64,000 bases of DNA from an uncultured Oscillospiraceae bacterium (lineage in GTDB: Bacteria > Bacillota > Clostridia > Oscillospirales > Oscillospiraceae): contig CAKTMC010000009.1 in the NCBI GenBank assembly GCA_934573735.1, positions 25,574-89,573 on the forward strand, in the 5' to 3' direction. How positions within the stretch are numbered: the stretch's first letter is position 1; each line of letters opens with the position of its first letter. The notes below the pieces were generated by a model. The model had not been told where the DNA came from. It worked only from the letters and a program-made list of their open reading frames with translations, and made no database searches. Shown piece by piece: positions 40,549 through 50,200 of the stretch. Both the position numbers and the translations under genes were made by a program.

Positions 40549-41679
40549 ATGGCAATACAGGTAACTAACTATCAATGTCCGGCCTGTACCGGCCCCCTGC
40601 ATTTCTCCGGCGAGACGGGAATGCTTGAGTGCGACTACTGCGGCTCAAGCTATGACGTGGCCGAGATAGAGGCGCTATACGCGCAGAAGGACGAAAAGGC
40701 GGCGGAGGCAAAGCAAAAGGCGGACGAAAAGGCGGAACGCGCCGCGGCGGACGGCGACGATTGGGACACCTCCGGCATGAGCTCCGACTGGGGCGACGAG
40801 GCAAACGGGATAAAGGCATATACCTGCCCCTCCTGCGGCGCGGAGCTTCTCTGCGAGGAGACTACGGCGGCGACCTCCTGCCCCTACTGCGGCAACCCGA
40901 CGGTCGTGCCCGGCCAGTTCTCGGGTATGCTCAAGCCCGATTATATCCTGCCCTTCAAGCTCGGCAAGCAGGATGCGATCAACGCGCTCAAGCGGCATTA
41001 CCGCAAAAAGCCGCTGCTCCCCTCGACCTTCTCCAAGGCAAACCATCTTCAGGAGATAAAGGGCGTGTACGTCCCCTTCTGGATGTTTGACGGCTCCGCC
41101 GAGGGCAGCGTCAGATTTCACGCGACACAGAGCTATACGCACACCTCGGGCGACTATGAGATAACCACAACCGACCACTACGATGTGCGCCGCAGCGGTT
41201 CGATCAGCTTCAGCCAGATACCCGTGGACGCCTCCAGCAAAATGCCGGACGACTACATGGACTCCATCGAGCCGTATGATTACGACGATTTGAAGCCCTT
41301 CTCCTCGGCATATCTCCCCGGCTACCTTGCAGACAAGTATGACGTGAGCGTCGAGGACAGCCGTGCGCGCGCCGACAGACGCTGCGAGGGCTCCTTTGTT
41401 GCCGCCATGGAGGGTACGGTCGAGGGATATACGAGCTGTAGTGTCAGGGAGGAGAACATTCGCCTCAAGCGCGGCAAGGTGCAGTATGCGCTGATGCCGG
41501 TGTGGATATTGAATACCAAGTGGGAGGGCAAGGACTATCTCTTTGCCATGAACGGTCAGACGGGTAAGCTTGTGGGCAATCTGCCGGTGAGCAAAAAGCG
41601 CGTGCTGGGGCTTTTCTCCGCAATCGCGGCGCCTCTGCTTGCAGCGGCCATAAGCCTCGGACTGCTTTTGGTGAGATAG
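40549..41679 (+). CDS. Zinc-ribbon membrane protein (YdjG-like, TFIIB-type)
   Basis: 376 aa. Two zinc ribbons: CPACTG...CDYCGSSY (about 10-34) and CPSCGAELL...CPYCGNPTVVP (about 93-121). A central beta-rich domain follows (about 130-340; LPFKLGKQDAI, VPFWMFDGSAEG, FAMNGQTGKLVG), and one C-terminal membrane helix (about 350-375). This is the architecture of B. subtilis YdjG, which with YdjH anchors YdjI (SPFH) and PspA. Starts with ATG after AAGGAAAG. Confidence 0.85.
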   Translation: MAIQVTNYQCPACTGPLHFSGETGMLECDYCGSSYDVAEIEALYAQKDEKAAEAKQKADEKAERAAADGDDWDTSGMSSDWGDEANGIKAYTCPSCGAELLCEETTAATSCPYCGNPTVVPGQFSGMLKPDYILPFKLGKQDAINALKRHYRKKPLLPSTFSKANHLQEIKGVYVPFWMFDGSAEGSVRFHATQSYTHTSGDYEITTTDHYDVRRSGSISFSQIPVDASSKMPDDYMDSIEPYDYDDLKPFSSAYLPGYLADKYDVSVEDSRARADRRCEGSFVAAMEGTVEGYTSCSVREENIRLKRGKVQYALMPVWILNTKWEGKDYLFAMNGQTGKLVGNLPVSKKRVLGLFSAIAAPLLAAAISLGLLLVR

Positions 41680-41689
41680 GCGGTGTGAG

Positions 41690-42910
41690 ATGAAAAAAAG
41701 ACTGATATCAATACTGCTTATCCTCGTTCTTCTCATCCCGCTCTGCGCCTCGGCATATGCTACCAAGGCGGACGGCGCAGAGCCGTATAACATCACGGAC
41801 GATGTAGGTCTTTTGTCCGATGCCGACAGACAGCGGCTTGAAAAGATGGCGCAGACGGTGACCTATAAATACGGGATAGGCGTTTACGCCGTCATTCTTG
41901 ACGATTACAGCATATTTAACTCCGACAGCGCCTATGCTGCGGCGGAGAGCATATACCATAGCTATAATATGGGGCAAAACTCTGGGAGAGACGGTATTTT
42001 GCTGCTGCTCAGCATGAGTGAAAGAGATTATGGGCTCTATTACTACGGCGACAAGAGCGCGGAGGTGTTCACGGACTCCGCCTTGCAGGGAATTGAGGAT
42101 GCCTTCCTGAACAGGTTCGGAGAGGACGACTGGGCAGGCGGCTTTGAGGACTACATAAAGTATTGCGCAAGCTATATTGAAAACGGCGCCGCCGCCTCGA
42201 CGGGCGGAGCACAGCTTGACAATATCACGGACGATGCCGGACTTCTCAGCGAGCCTCAGTGGCAGCAGCTTGAAAAAATGGCGGAGGCGGTCTCTCAGAA
42301 GTACGGAGTCGGCGTCTATATCGTGACGGTGGACGATTACCGTGACTTCAATGCGGGCACGCCCTTCCAGACGACCTACACCATATACCATGAGTACAAC
42401 ATGGGCGAGGGACCCGACCGCGAGGGTATCATGCTGCTTCTCAGCATGGATGACCGCGACTGGGCGATTTTCTGCTACGGCGAGAACTCGGAGTACACCT
42501 TCAGCGAATCCGGGCGCAAGGTGCTCAAGGAAGTATTCCTGGACAACTTCAAGGACAACGACTGGGCAGGCGGCTTTGAGGATTATATCCGCGAATGTGC
42601 CCGTTTCCTTGAGAGCGCAGCCGAGGGAAAGCCCGTTAAGCAAAGCCCCGTGACGTTGATACTCATATTCTGCGGCGTTGCGCTGCTCATCGCACTGGTA
42701 GCGACTCTCACCATCTGGGAGAGAATGAACTCCGTTGCGATGAAAACTACGGCTCACGCATACATCTCCGGAAATCTCGAGCTGACCGAGAAGACCGACA
42801 GATTTACCCATTCCACGGAAACCAGCAGGAAGATCGAGCGCAGCTCTTCCAGCAGCGGAAGCTCCAGTGAAAGCGGCGGCGGAGGTTCCGGCAGCAGCGG
42901 CAAGTTCTGA
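41690..42910 (+). CDS. Tandem TPM-domain membrane protein (YdjH-like)
   Basis: 406 aa. Signal peptide (1-24), two TPM domains in tandem (about 28-160 and 178-305; each opens NITDD.GLLS and ends WAGGFEDYI), a membrane helix (about 320-342), and a Ser/Gly-rich tail (about 375-406). B. subtilis YdjH has the same overall layout with a single TPM domain; here the domain is duplicated. TPM proteins are membrane proteins outside or at the membrane whose activity is disputed (phosphatase-like in plants). It is coupled to the YdjG-like gene by 10 bases. Confidence 0.85.
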   Translation: MKKRLISILLILVLLIPLCASAYATKADGAEPYNITDDVGLLSDADRQRLEKMAQTVTYKYGIGVYAVILDDYSIFNSDSAYAAAESIYHSYNMGQNSGRDGILLLLSMSERDYGLYYYGDKSAEVFTDSALQGIEDAFLNRFGEDDWAGGFEDYIKYCASYIENGAAASTGGAQLDNITDDAGLLSEPQWQQLEKMAEAVSQKYGVGVYIVTVDDYRDFNAGTPFQTTYTIYHEYNMGEGPDREGIMLLLSMDDRDWAIFCYGENSEYTFSESGRKVLKEVFLDNFKDNDWAGGFEDYIRECARFLESAAEGKPVKQSPVTLILIFCGVALLIALVATLTIWERMNSVAMKTTAHAYISGNLELTEKTDRFTHSTETSRKIERSSSSSGSSSESGGGGSGSSGKF

Positions 42911-42981
42911 CCCCATGCGCTTCCGGCAGATCCGCAGCCGGAAAACATATGCGGACAAAACTAAATAACGGAGGGAATAAC

Positions 42982-45402
42982 ATGAAGAAGCGATTACTGA
43001 GCATCCTGCTTTGCCTTGTCCTGATGGTCGGACTGCTGTCCGGCGTTGCATCCGCAGAGGGAACCACTCCGATTACCTCTTTGAAGTTCACTCTGAGCGG
43101 ATACACTCTGGGAGCCAAGGCGCTGGAGCTCAAGTTAACAAAGGACCCGGGCGATGTAGGCGTCGATATTAGGTCTGTGAAGGTGCTCAAGAGGATGAAC
43201 TCCCTTGAGATCGTTGACCCGAACGAGATTTTTGTGCCCGAGATGACCTACAGCGTGGTCATCGAGCTGAAGGCGCGCGACGGCTTTGACATCACAACGC
43301 TTACAAAGGAAAATGTCAAGGCAACGGGAGCCGACATTGAGGAGACGAGGCTGTTCCAGATCGCCGGTCATCCGGAGAATGAACGGTATGTGACATTCAT
43401 ATTTAAGCCCTTTGACTATCTCCCCGTGAAGGATGTCGCCGTGACCGTGGCTCCGCCCGTGCTCGGCGCGGAGATAAAGGCGGAGGCGCTCTCCTTCACT
43501 GCGACCGGAGCAGTGCTTCGCGAAACGACCCCCACAAGCTGGGCGATAATCAGGCCCGAGGGCTCCTACAACGCCGGGAGCACCTTTGTGGCAGGAGAGG
43601 TCTACGAATACAGAGTATTTATCACTCCGCAGGAGCTTTATAAGATTTATCCGGACAATACGTTTACCATAAACGGTCTGCCCGCCGAGCTGACTGTTAT
43701 CTCTGACGGAGAGATGGGCATGCTGAGCTATGAATTTGAGCCTCTGGAGGAGACCAAGGCCTTCACCGTGCAGCCCGTTGGCGGCATCACGCCCTTCAGA
43801 ACCGAAAAAGAGGTGAGCTGGAGGACAAACTTCACCCCGCTCAAGGTCGAGAAGCTGCGTGACGGCGTGGTCTACGGCGTGCTTGCAGACCCCACGGCGA
43901 CCAGCGCCATGTACAGCGCCGGTCCCGGTCTTGAAAAGCTCCGCGCCTACTACGGCAGCGGCGATAATGACTATGTGGAAAGCGACGAGTTCTATGTGAG
44001 CTATGAGGTGCTTGACAGAGCCATATCGCCTCAGAGCTTCGGCATAGGCGGCGTGGGACTTTTTGAGCCCATAGAAAACGTGCAGCTCAACCCGGATGCC
44101 GCCAATGACGGCGCTATGACCGAGGTGTTTATCTGCAAGGACCGTGAGCAGATAGATAATCTCGTAAAGGGTACGCCTCCGGTATGGTACGGTGAGCTCT
44201 TCCAGCCTGACACCGATTATTATCTGGTCGTGAGATTTACCCCGGAGTACGGCTTTGACGGCAACAAGCTCGATAAGGAAAGCATTTCTATTGAGGGCTA
44301 CGGCAAGCCCGATGAGCTGATCTTCGACAAGGGAGACACCATGACACTCGGCTACGCCGTGTTCAAGCTCCCGCAGCTTACGGAAAAGACCATAAGCCTT
44401 GAGCTGCCCTTCGTCAAGACCGTAAAGCAGGGCGGCGGCGTTGCTCCCGGTGAGGAGAGCTTCCGTCTTGAGATAATCCGTGACGGCGAAAGCGTCCCGG
44501 CGCAGTATATGAAGGTGAGCTATTCCGCCGCGGTTACGACCAATGGCGTGGGCGATTTCAGCAGTAAGCTCGTTATCACCGGACCCGAGTCTCAGGTCGA
44601 GGGCTTTATTGACGGCGGCTTCTATATCCGTGAGGTCAAGGGCTATAACGACCGCTGGACCTATTCCGACGCGCTGTGGTATGCCCGCCCCTACATGGAA
44701 GGCGATCAGCTCAAGCTCCAGATCTACTCCGCCTCCATCATGAGCTCCGATAACGGCAGCTACTATGTCTGGAACCGCGAAAATCCCGTAGACAAGATGA
44801 GCTTTGAAAACGTCTACACCTTTGACGATCCGGTGATAAAGGTCGAGATACCCTTCACCAAGACCGTCAAGCAGGGAGGCACTAACGCCCCCAACAAGCA
44901 GACCTTTAAGCTTGAGATATTCGATGTAGGCAACGGCAACGCCGACAACTATAAAGATGTCAGCTACACCGCCTCCGTCAGCACCAACGGCAAGGGCGAT
45001 TATAACGGAACCATGGTCATCACCGGTCCCCGTTCGCAAGTGAATGAGTTTATCTGCGAGGGCTTCCTCGTCCGTGAGGTCAAGGGCTCGGCCTCGTTCT
45101 GGAGCTATTCTGACGCGGTCTGGGCGGTCATCCCCGAGTACGATGTCGAAAATGACGTGACTAAGCTCTATATCTATCCCACCAAGGCGGAGAAAACCGA
45201 GGACGGTAATCACTATGTCTGGGAGGGCATGAGCGCGGCCGGAAGGATGAGCTTTACCAATACCTATACCTACAGCCCTGCCGCCGCACCCAAGACCGGC
45301 GATGACAGCAATATGCTGCTCCTCTGCGCACTGCTCGTCACCTCCGGCGCCGCCGCGGTGCTCTGGCTTGAGGTAATCAGAAGAAGACGCTCCGACAGCT
45401 GA
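42982..45402 (+). CDS. Sortase-anchored surface protein with two pilin-like isopeptide domains
   Basis: 806 aa. Signal peptide (1-24), an N-terminal beta-rich region (about 25-470), then two Spy0128/Cna-B-like domains (about 471-615 and 616-762). In each, a Lys in FVKTVKQ or FTKTVKQ, a Glu in IREVKG or VREVKG and an Asn in FENVYT or FTNTYT are in the positions of an isopeptide bond. The C-terminus is a sorting signal: APKTGDD, a hydrophobic helix and an RRRRSDS tail; the first residue is Ala instead of Leu in LPXTG. The start at 42982 has GGAGGG upstream. No sortase gene is in the window. Confidence 0.85.
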   Translation: MKKRLLSILLCLVLMVGLLSGVASAEGTTPITSLKFTLSGYTLGAKALELKLTKDPGDVGVDIRSVKVLKRMNSLEIVDPNEIFVPEMTYSVVIELKARDGFDITTLTKENVKATGADIEETRLFQIAGHPENERYVTFIFKPFDYLPVKDVAVTVAPPVLGAEIKAEALSFTATGAVLRETTPTSWAIIRPEGSYNAGSTFVAGEVYEYRVFITPQELYKIYPDNTFTINGLPAELTVISDGEMGMLSYEFEPLEETKAFTVQPVGGITPFRTEKEVSWRTNFTPLKVEKLRDGVVYGVLADPTATSAMYSAGPGLEKLRAYYGSGDNDYVESDEFYVSYEVLDRAISPQSFGIGGVGLFEPIENVQLNPDAANDGAMTEVFICKDREQIDNLVKGTPPVWYGELFQPDTDYYLVVRFTPEYGFDGNKLDKESISIEGYGKPDELIFDKGDTMTLGYAVFKLPQLTEKTISLELPFVKTVKQGGGVAPGEESFRLEIIRDGESVPAQYMKVSYSAAVTTNGVGDFSSKLVITGPESQVEGFIDGGFYIREVKGYNDRWTYSDALWYARPYMEGDQLKLQIYSASIMSSDNGSYYVWNRENPVDKMSFENVYTFDDPVIKVEIPFTKTVKQGGTNAPNKQTFKLEIFDVGNGNADNYKDVSYTASVSTNGKGDYNGTMVITGPRSQVNEFICEGFLVREVKGSASFWSYSDAVWAVIPEYDVENDVTKLYIYPTKAEKTEDGNHYVWEGMSAAGRMSFTNTYTYSPAAAPKTGDDSNMLLLCALLVTSGAAAVLWLEVIRRRRSDS

Positions 45403-45436
45403 TCAAACGCCTCAGACAATTGGCATAATAAACTTG

Positions 45437-45472
45437 AAAGACCTCGTTTCAAACGAAACGAGGTCTTTTTAT
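45437..45472 (+). terminator. Rho-independent terminator after the surface protein gene
   Basis: 14-bp stem AAAGACCTCGTTTC (45437-45450) with GAAACGAGGTCTTT (45455-45468), AAAC loop, T run. It closes the long envelope run. Confidence 0.9.
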
Positions 45473-45499
45473 AGTGGATTACACTTATTAGCTCTGCTC

Positions 45500-45725
45500 G
45501 CCGCCCCTGCAAGTTATGCAAACCCCTCAGGCGCTTTGCGCCGATTTTGTTCTTGAACAATGCCGAAAGCGGCGCAGCCCGCCTCAACCTACCACCGTCA
45601 TTCAGAGGAGGGCTACGCCCGACGTGGGAATCCGTCTCCCCTTTATGCCGCAGTTGGTATTCGGATTGCCTCAAGGAGATGCGGATTGCCACGTCGCTTC
45701 GCTCCTCGCAATGACAGCATAGTTT
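45500..45725. repeat. Intergenic repeat cluster
   Basis: Includes GGCGCAGC.CGCCTCAACCTACCACCGTCATT (shared with 26780-26815) and a GGATTGCCACGTCGCTTCGCTCC type palindromic element (45680-45715) common in Firmicutes. No terminal inverted repeats like those at 17251 are visible. Non-coding. Confidence 0.65.
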
Positions 45726-45867
45726 AGCCTTATGCGCGGATTTTAGATACTGCCGCAAAAGCTCCCTCTAAGCATTAAAGCCGATTTTTTGCGCATATGA
45801 ATAATGACCAAAAGATAATGCACATTATTGTCGATGCCGACAAAAAGCAGAAAAAAGGCCAAAAAAG

Positions 45868-45896
45868 TTGCAAATGCGCACTCAATATAGTAATAT
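45868..45896 (+). promoter_or_regulatory. Candidate SigA promoter of the propeller/solute-binding lipoprotein gene
   Basis: TTGCAA (45868-45873), 17-base spacer, TAATAT (45891-45896). The leader would be about 180 bases. The rest of this gap (45725-46082) is AT-rich and shows no gene. Confidence 0.5.
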
Positions 45897-46082
45897 TTAA
45901 TCGGATGATGGAAAAATTAACTAAAGGCGACCTCCGTGTTATGAGCAAGTTTAGAAAGGCGTAAGCAAATACCTGTGTTGTTCAGTCTGTTCTCACAGAG
46001 TTATACAAAGTCAAGCTCAGTAAGTCCTATACTGCAATAAAAAGAGCTTGCATGACTAAACGAAAAGTATGAGGTAAAATAC

Positions 46083-48194
46083 ATGAAACGAGCGCTTGCT
46101 GTCATAATGCTTCTGTGCCTGCTGCTGTCCGCCGGATGCAGTGAGAGCGGTCAACCTGGAATAAAGGCCGATGAAAAGCCGATAGAGGTAAAGGAGGCAA
46201 CGCTCGGCAGCACTGAGGTCTCCTATGCCGCAAAAGGACTCAGCGGCTTCGGAGACCTGAACTACGACGGATTCAGCCCCGTCCCGATAATTGACGGCAA
46301 TATATATCTGTTAGGCGGAAAAGAAGGAGAATATTACATATATCGGGCGGGACTGGACGGGTCAGATCCGAGCGTCATTGTAAGCAGAGAAGGGGCAGAG
46401 GACGGGGAAGAAATATGGCGGGCAATGACGTCTTTCAACGGAAAGCTGTATTTAAGCGTTGATATATGCCTGACCGATGCACTGGAGCTGAGAGAATTTG
46501 ATACATCCGGAAATCTGCTGCGCACCATAGCCCTGCCGGATGATACATGGTCGCTCCCGATACTGGTGGGAGGAGAAAAGTATATCTACGCGTTTGACAG
46601 TGGAAAGGGCAGACTTATCGCCATAGACCCGGACAGCGAGGAGCACGTTGCGTTCACTATTGAGACGGCACAGCTGGCAACACTCGGAAAGCTGGCCGAC
46701 GGCCGCGTTGTGATCGGGACCTTTGAGGACAAGGGCACCCGCATAAGCCTTATAGACGAGGAAAACCGATGCCTCGGAGAAGGCCGGTATCTGGACATTT
46801 CGTGCAGTTTACAAGGCAGCGGCGGTGATTGGAGCATTTATCTGCAGTCCGGCAATGACATATATGGCTTCGACTTTGATTCTGCAAAATTGGAAAAGCT
46901 GTTTTCGCTCAGCAACCTCGGGCTCAGATACAATGGTGCGCTCCATGACTGCCGCAATGGGACATTTATTTCTACCGTCAGCCTTGCCGGGTTTATGGAC
47001 AAGCCGACACTGATATATAAGGTCGAGATACCTGCCGATGCAAAGCCGCTTACGCTGGCCACGGTCGGTGAGCTTGATTATGACACACAGGGAATCATCC
47101 TGAGCTGGAACGCGCAGCACCCCGAGTGCAGGGTCGAGGTAAAGGATTACTCTGTTTATAATACGGAGAGCGACCTCAGCCTTGCCCAGCAAAAGCTTGC
47201 TGCGGATATCGGCACGGGAGAGATACCGGATATGTATAATCTCTCCATCGGTGACGCGGCGCTGAATACGCCCGTCCTTGTGCGCCGCGGCCTTTTAGAG
47301 GATCTGTACCCCTATCTGGACGCGGACGCGGAGATCGACCGCAGTGACTTTCTGCCCGGACCGCTGAAGGCGATGGAGCTCAATGGCGGCTTATATCAGG
47401 CGGCTTCATCCTTTATACTGTTTACGACCGTGGGGGCGGCGGCTGATGTCGGCAGCCCGGAGGAGTGGACATATGCGGGGCTTGAGCAGAAGATCGCCGA
47501 AAACGAGAAGTACCGGCGCCTCATGGACGGTAAGTACAGCACGGAAGAGTGGCTGCGCATGACCGTCGAGGCATCGGGAGCACGGCTTGTTGACTGGGAA
47601 AAGGGAGAATGTCACTTTGACTCGCCGTATTTTATTCACCTTCTGGAGCTTGCGGCGGAGATGGAGGATATAGACTTCGGCGGAACAACGTCTATGAGTA
47701 AAGTACTTGAGGAAAGCAAGGCGCTGCTGTTTTCGATGACAAGCTTCACCGTAATGGAGGGGGAGATTGGCCCCCAACTGTATGGCGACGGGAATTATGC
47801 CTTCGTCGGCTATCCGGAGATAGGTGCGGTCGTGTATCCGAAAAGCAGTGTAGGGATCTCTGCGTACAGCGAAAACAAGGAGCAGTGTTGGCAGTTCGTG
47901 AGGGAATATTTCCTGAAGAGCTCCGTAAACGGCATCTCACTGCGTTATGACGGAGTATGGGCGCAGTATCAGCAGGAGTGCGGATCCGAGTTTATTACCG
48001 AGGGCAAAAAGCAGGCCATGCGCGACTTCATCGCGCACGCAGAAAATGCGTCTGTGTGCTATCGCCAGGATGAGACGCTCTGGGCGATGATCAAGGCCGA
48101 GCTGAACAGATTTCTTGCCGGAAAGAACACCGCCGTGCAGACCGCAGATGCAATCCAGGCCAAGGCAAGTATCTATATAGCAGAGCAGAATTAA
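46083..48194 (+). CDS. Lipoprotein with a propeller-like N-terminus and a solute-binding-protein C-terminus
   Basis: 703 aa. Lipobox LSAGC (cysteine about residue 19). Residues about 45-310 are repeats of beta strands (DGNIYLLGG, NGKLYLSV, GEKYIYAF, ADGRVVIGT, GNDIYGFD) like a beta-propeller. From about 320 the sequence has a family-1 extracellular solute-binding fold (ILSWNAQHPECRVEVKDYS near its start; AALLFS, VGISAYSENKEQCWQFVREYF near its end). No permease or ATPase is adjacent, so it is an orphan binding lipoprotein, perhaps feeding a shared permease or sensing. A GAGGT site precedes the ATG. Confidence 0.75.
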   Translation: MKRALAVIMLLCLLLSAGCSESGQPGIKADEKPIEVKEATLGSTEVSYAAKGLSGFGDLNYDGFSPVPIIDGNIYLLGGKEGEYYIYRAGLDGSDPSVIVSREGAEDGEEIWRAMTSFNGKLYLSVDICLTDALELREFDTSGNLLRTIALPDDTWSLPILVGGEKYIYAFDSGKGRLIAIDPDSEEHVAFTIETAQLATLGKLADGRVVIGTFEDKGTRISLIDEENRCLGEGRYLDISCSLQGSGGDWSIYLQSGNDIYGFDFDSAKLEKLFSLSNLGLRYNGALHDCRNGTFISTVSLAGFMDKPTLIYKVEIPADAKPLTLATVGELDYDTQGIILSWNAQHPECRVEVKDYSVYNTESDLSLAQQKLAADIGTGEIPDMYNLSIGDAALNTPVLVRRGLLEDLYPYLDADAEIDRSDFLPGPLKAMELNGGLYQAASSFILFTTVGAAADVGSPEEWTYAGLEQKIAENEKYRRLMDGKYSTEEWLRMTVEASGARLVDWEKGECHFDSPYFIHLLELAAEMEDIDFGGTTSMSKVLEESKALLFSMTSFTVMEGEIGPQLYGDGNYAFVGYPEIGAVVYPKSSVGISAYSENKEQCWQFVREYFLKSSVNGISLRYDGVWAQYQQECGSEFITEGKKQAMRDFIAHAENASVCYRQDETLWAMIKAELNRFLAGKNTAVQTADAIQAKASIYIAEQN

Positions 48195-48271
48195 CTTCCT
48201 GCCGGGGAAAAGAGCTATGCTTAAAAACAGGAAGAGAATTCACACTAAGCGTGAAATCCGATTACAGTGCC

Positions 48272-48305
48272 AAAAACTCCGCCGCGGCGTAAAGCTGCGG
48301 CGGAG
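48272..48305 (-). terminator. Rho-independent terminator of the M3 peptidase gene
   Basis: On the minus strand stem CTCCGCCGC (48277-48285) with GCGGCGGAG (48297-48305) runs into a T run (A run 48272-48276 on the plus strand). Confidence 0.7.
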
Positions 48306-48337
48306 CATATTATTATAAATAAAATTAAATATTAAAC

Positions 48338-50026
48338 TCAGACCTTTATCTTATCGAGCAGAGCCTCGACCTTTACCGCCAGCTCCTTGAGTGCGCCGGG
48401 AGTGAAGGGGGAGTGGAAGCCCGCCTCGGGCAGAAGCTCAGTCCAGAGCTTTTCGCCGCCCTGCTTGGACAGACGGATGTAACGGGCAAATGCGTCGTCA
48501 TAGTCCTCCTGAGAGGCAAGCAGGAAGTCGAAGGCGGCGGTCTGCGCAAGGCAGTAATCTATGTAATAGAAGGGGCTTTCATAGATGTGCATCTGATACT
48601 GCCAGCGGGTGCCCTCTTCAAGATAAGTCATGCCATCCATCGAGAGGTAGGGGCGGTACTGATGCTCAAGCTCAAGCCATGCGGCGTTGCGCTCGGCGGG
48701 AGTCATATCGGGATTTTCATATACGATATGCTGGTAGGCATCGACTATGGTGCCATAGGGGATGAAGGAGAGAGCATCGAGCGCGTGGGCAAAGCGGTAC
48801 TTCGCCGCGTCCTTGCCGAAGAACTTATCCATGTAGGGCCATGCGAAGAACTCCATGCTCATGGAGTGAGTCTCCGCAGTCTCCATGCCGCCGCAGCCGA
48901 TCTCGAGGGCAAAGCGATTGTCGGCGATGAGATAGGCGTTGAGCGCGTGTCCCGCCTCATGGGTCATAACATCGACGTCACCCGCAGTGCCGTTGAAGTT
49001 TGCAAGGATGAAGGGCTGCTTGTACTTTGCAAACTCGGTGCAGTAGCCGCCGCCCCACTTGTTCTTGCGGGAGTCAACGTCAAAGGCGTCGTTATCGAGC
49101 ATGAGGTCGATAAACTTACCGGTCTCCTCGCCCATGGCGTGATACATCTCGCGGGCAGCGGCAAATATCTCCGCCTTGCCGCCGACGGGGACGGGGTCGC
49201 CGCCGGGGATGATAACGTCGTTATCGTAGAGCTTGAAATCGTCAACGCCGAGACGCTTTGCGTTCTCACTGCGCAGACGGGCCACGACCGGGACGATGTC
49301 CTTCAGGACGTTTTCGCGGAAGGTCCTGACCTTCTCCTGGTCATAGTCGATGCGCCCCATGCGGTAATAGCCGAGCTCCACATAGTTCTTGTAGCCCATC
49401 TTCTTTGCCATGCGGTCGCGGACATGAACCATGCGGTCGTAGATATCGTCAAGCTCCTCGCGGTGCTGCATGAGAACCTTGCCGAGCACCTCATATGCCT
49501 CGCGGCGAGTCTCGCGGTCGTCGCTCTTGGCGTACTTCATAAGCATGGCGCGGGGCAGAGTCTCACCGCGGAACTCAAATTCGAGCGAGGCCATAAGCTT
49601 GGAGTATTCGCTGATAAGCTTGTTTTCCTCGACCAGATCCTCGATTATCTCGGGGGACATGGCCTTGCGTCTTACCTCAAGATGCTTAAAGAGGACGGGA
49701 GAAAGACGCTCCTCAAGCTCTGCGCGGAAGGGAGAGTCGAGCAGCGCGCCTGCGTACTGGACACTGTAGTTTTCGACCTCGGGGCCGATCTCGTCGTAGT
49801 AGTCCTTCTCAGCGACGTAGAACTCGTCCACGGTATTTATCGAATAGCGCATATAGGAGAGGGAGCCTGCGGTGGAGTACTCGCAGTATATCCTGAGATA
49901 GTCCTCGCGGGCGGCAAGCACCTCGTCCGCACTCTTGGCATTGAGGGTGCGCGCCAGAACATCGTCCATGACCTCCTTGAGCTCTTCAAGAGTTACGCGC
50001 TTGTAGGGAAGCTCAGAAACTTTCAT
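48338..50026 (-). CDS. M3 family oligoendopeptidase
   Basis: 562-aa zinc metallopeptidase, HEAGH at about residues 356-360, and GGMETAETHSMSMEFF downstream carrying the third ligand region. It belongs to the M3 group related to but distinct from PepF at 26987; the two proteins have different N-terminal regions. It degrades peptides in the cytoplasm. It starts at ATG with an AAGGATG site. It is divergent from the M18 aminopeptidase; together the two would take oligopeptides to free amino acids. Confidence 0.92.
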   Translation of the reverse strand: MKVSELPYKRVTLEELKEVMDDVLARTLNAKSADEVLAAREDYLRIYCEYSTAGSLSYMRYSINTVDEFYVAEKDYYDEIGPEVENYSVQYAGALLDSPFRAELEERLSPVLFKHLEVRRKAMSPEIIEDLVEENKLISEYSKLMASLEFEFRGETLPRAMLMKYAKSDDRETRREAYEVLGKVLMQHREELDDIYDRMVHVRDRMAKKMGYKNYVELGYYRMGRIDYDQEKVRTFRENVLKDIVPVVARLRSENAKRLGVDDFKLYDNDVIIPGGDPVPVGGKAEIFAAAREMYHAMGEETGKFIDLMLDNDAFDVDSRKNKWGGGYCTEFAKYKQPFILANFNGTAGDVDVMTHEAGHALNAYLIADNRFALEIGCGGMETAETHSMSMEFFAWPYMDKFFGKDAAKYRFAHALDALSFIPYGTIVDAYQHIVYENPDMTPAERNAAWLELEHQYRPYLSMDGMTYLEEGTRWQYQMHIYESPFYYIDYCLAQTAAFDFLLASQEDYDDAFARYIRLSKQGGEKLWTELLPEAGFHSPFTPGALKELAVKVEALLDKIKV

Positions 50027-50161
50027 TCAAAAACATCCTTTCGTGAGTGTTAAGGCTATTTTACTACGGAGATTTGAATATTTCAAGCCCCTTTGCAGTG
50101 CTAAAGTATGTATTCTGAGCTAAAGAGAAAAGCGGGACTGTTCAAAGCGAAAAGTTTATGC

Positions 50162-50167
50162 TATAAT
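50162..50167 (+). promoter_or_regulatory. -10 element of the M18 aminopeptidase gene
   Basis: A perfect TATAAT at 50162-50167, 33 bases upstream of the start; no clear -35 is seen (TGTTCA at 50139-50144 is the best candidate). Confidence 0.4.
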
Positions 50168-50200
50168 ATATTTTCAAGAATTATGCCAAGGAGACTCGCC

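Noticed and set aside
43135..45213. Long minus-strand frame opposite the surface protein
   Set aside because: Antisense shadow; the plus-strand protein has a signal peptide, domains and sorting signal.
48413..50053. Long plus-strand frame opposite the M3 peptidase
   Set aside because: Antisense shadow; HEAGH motif is on the minus strand.
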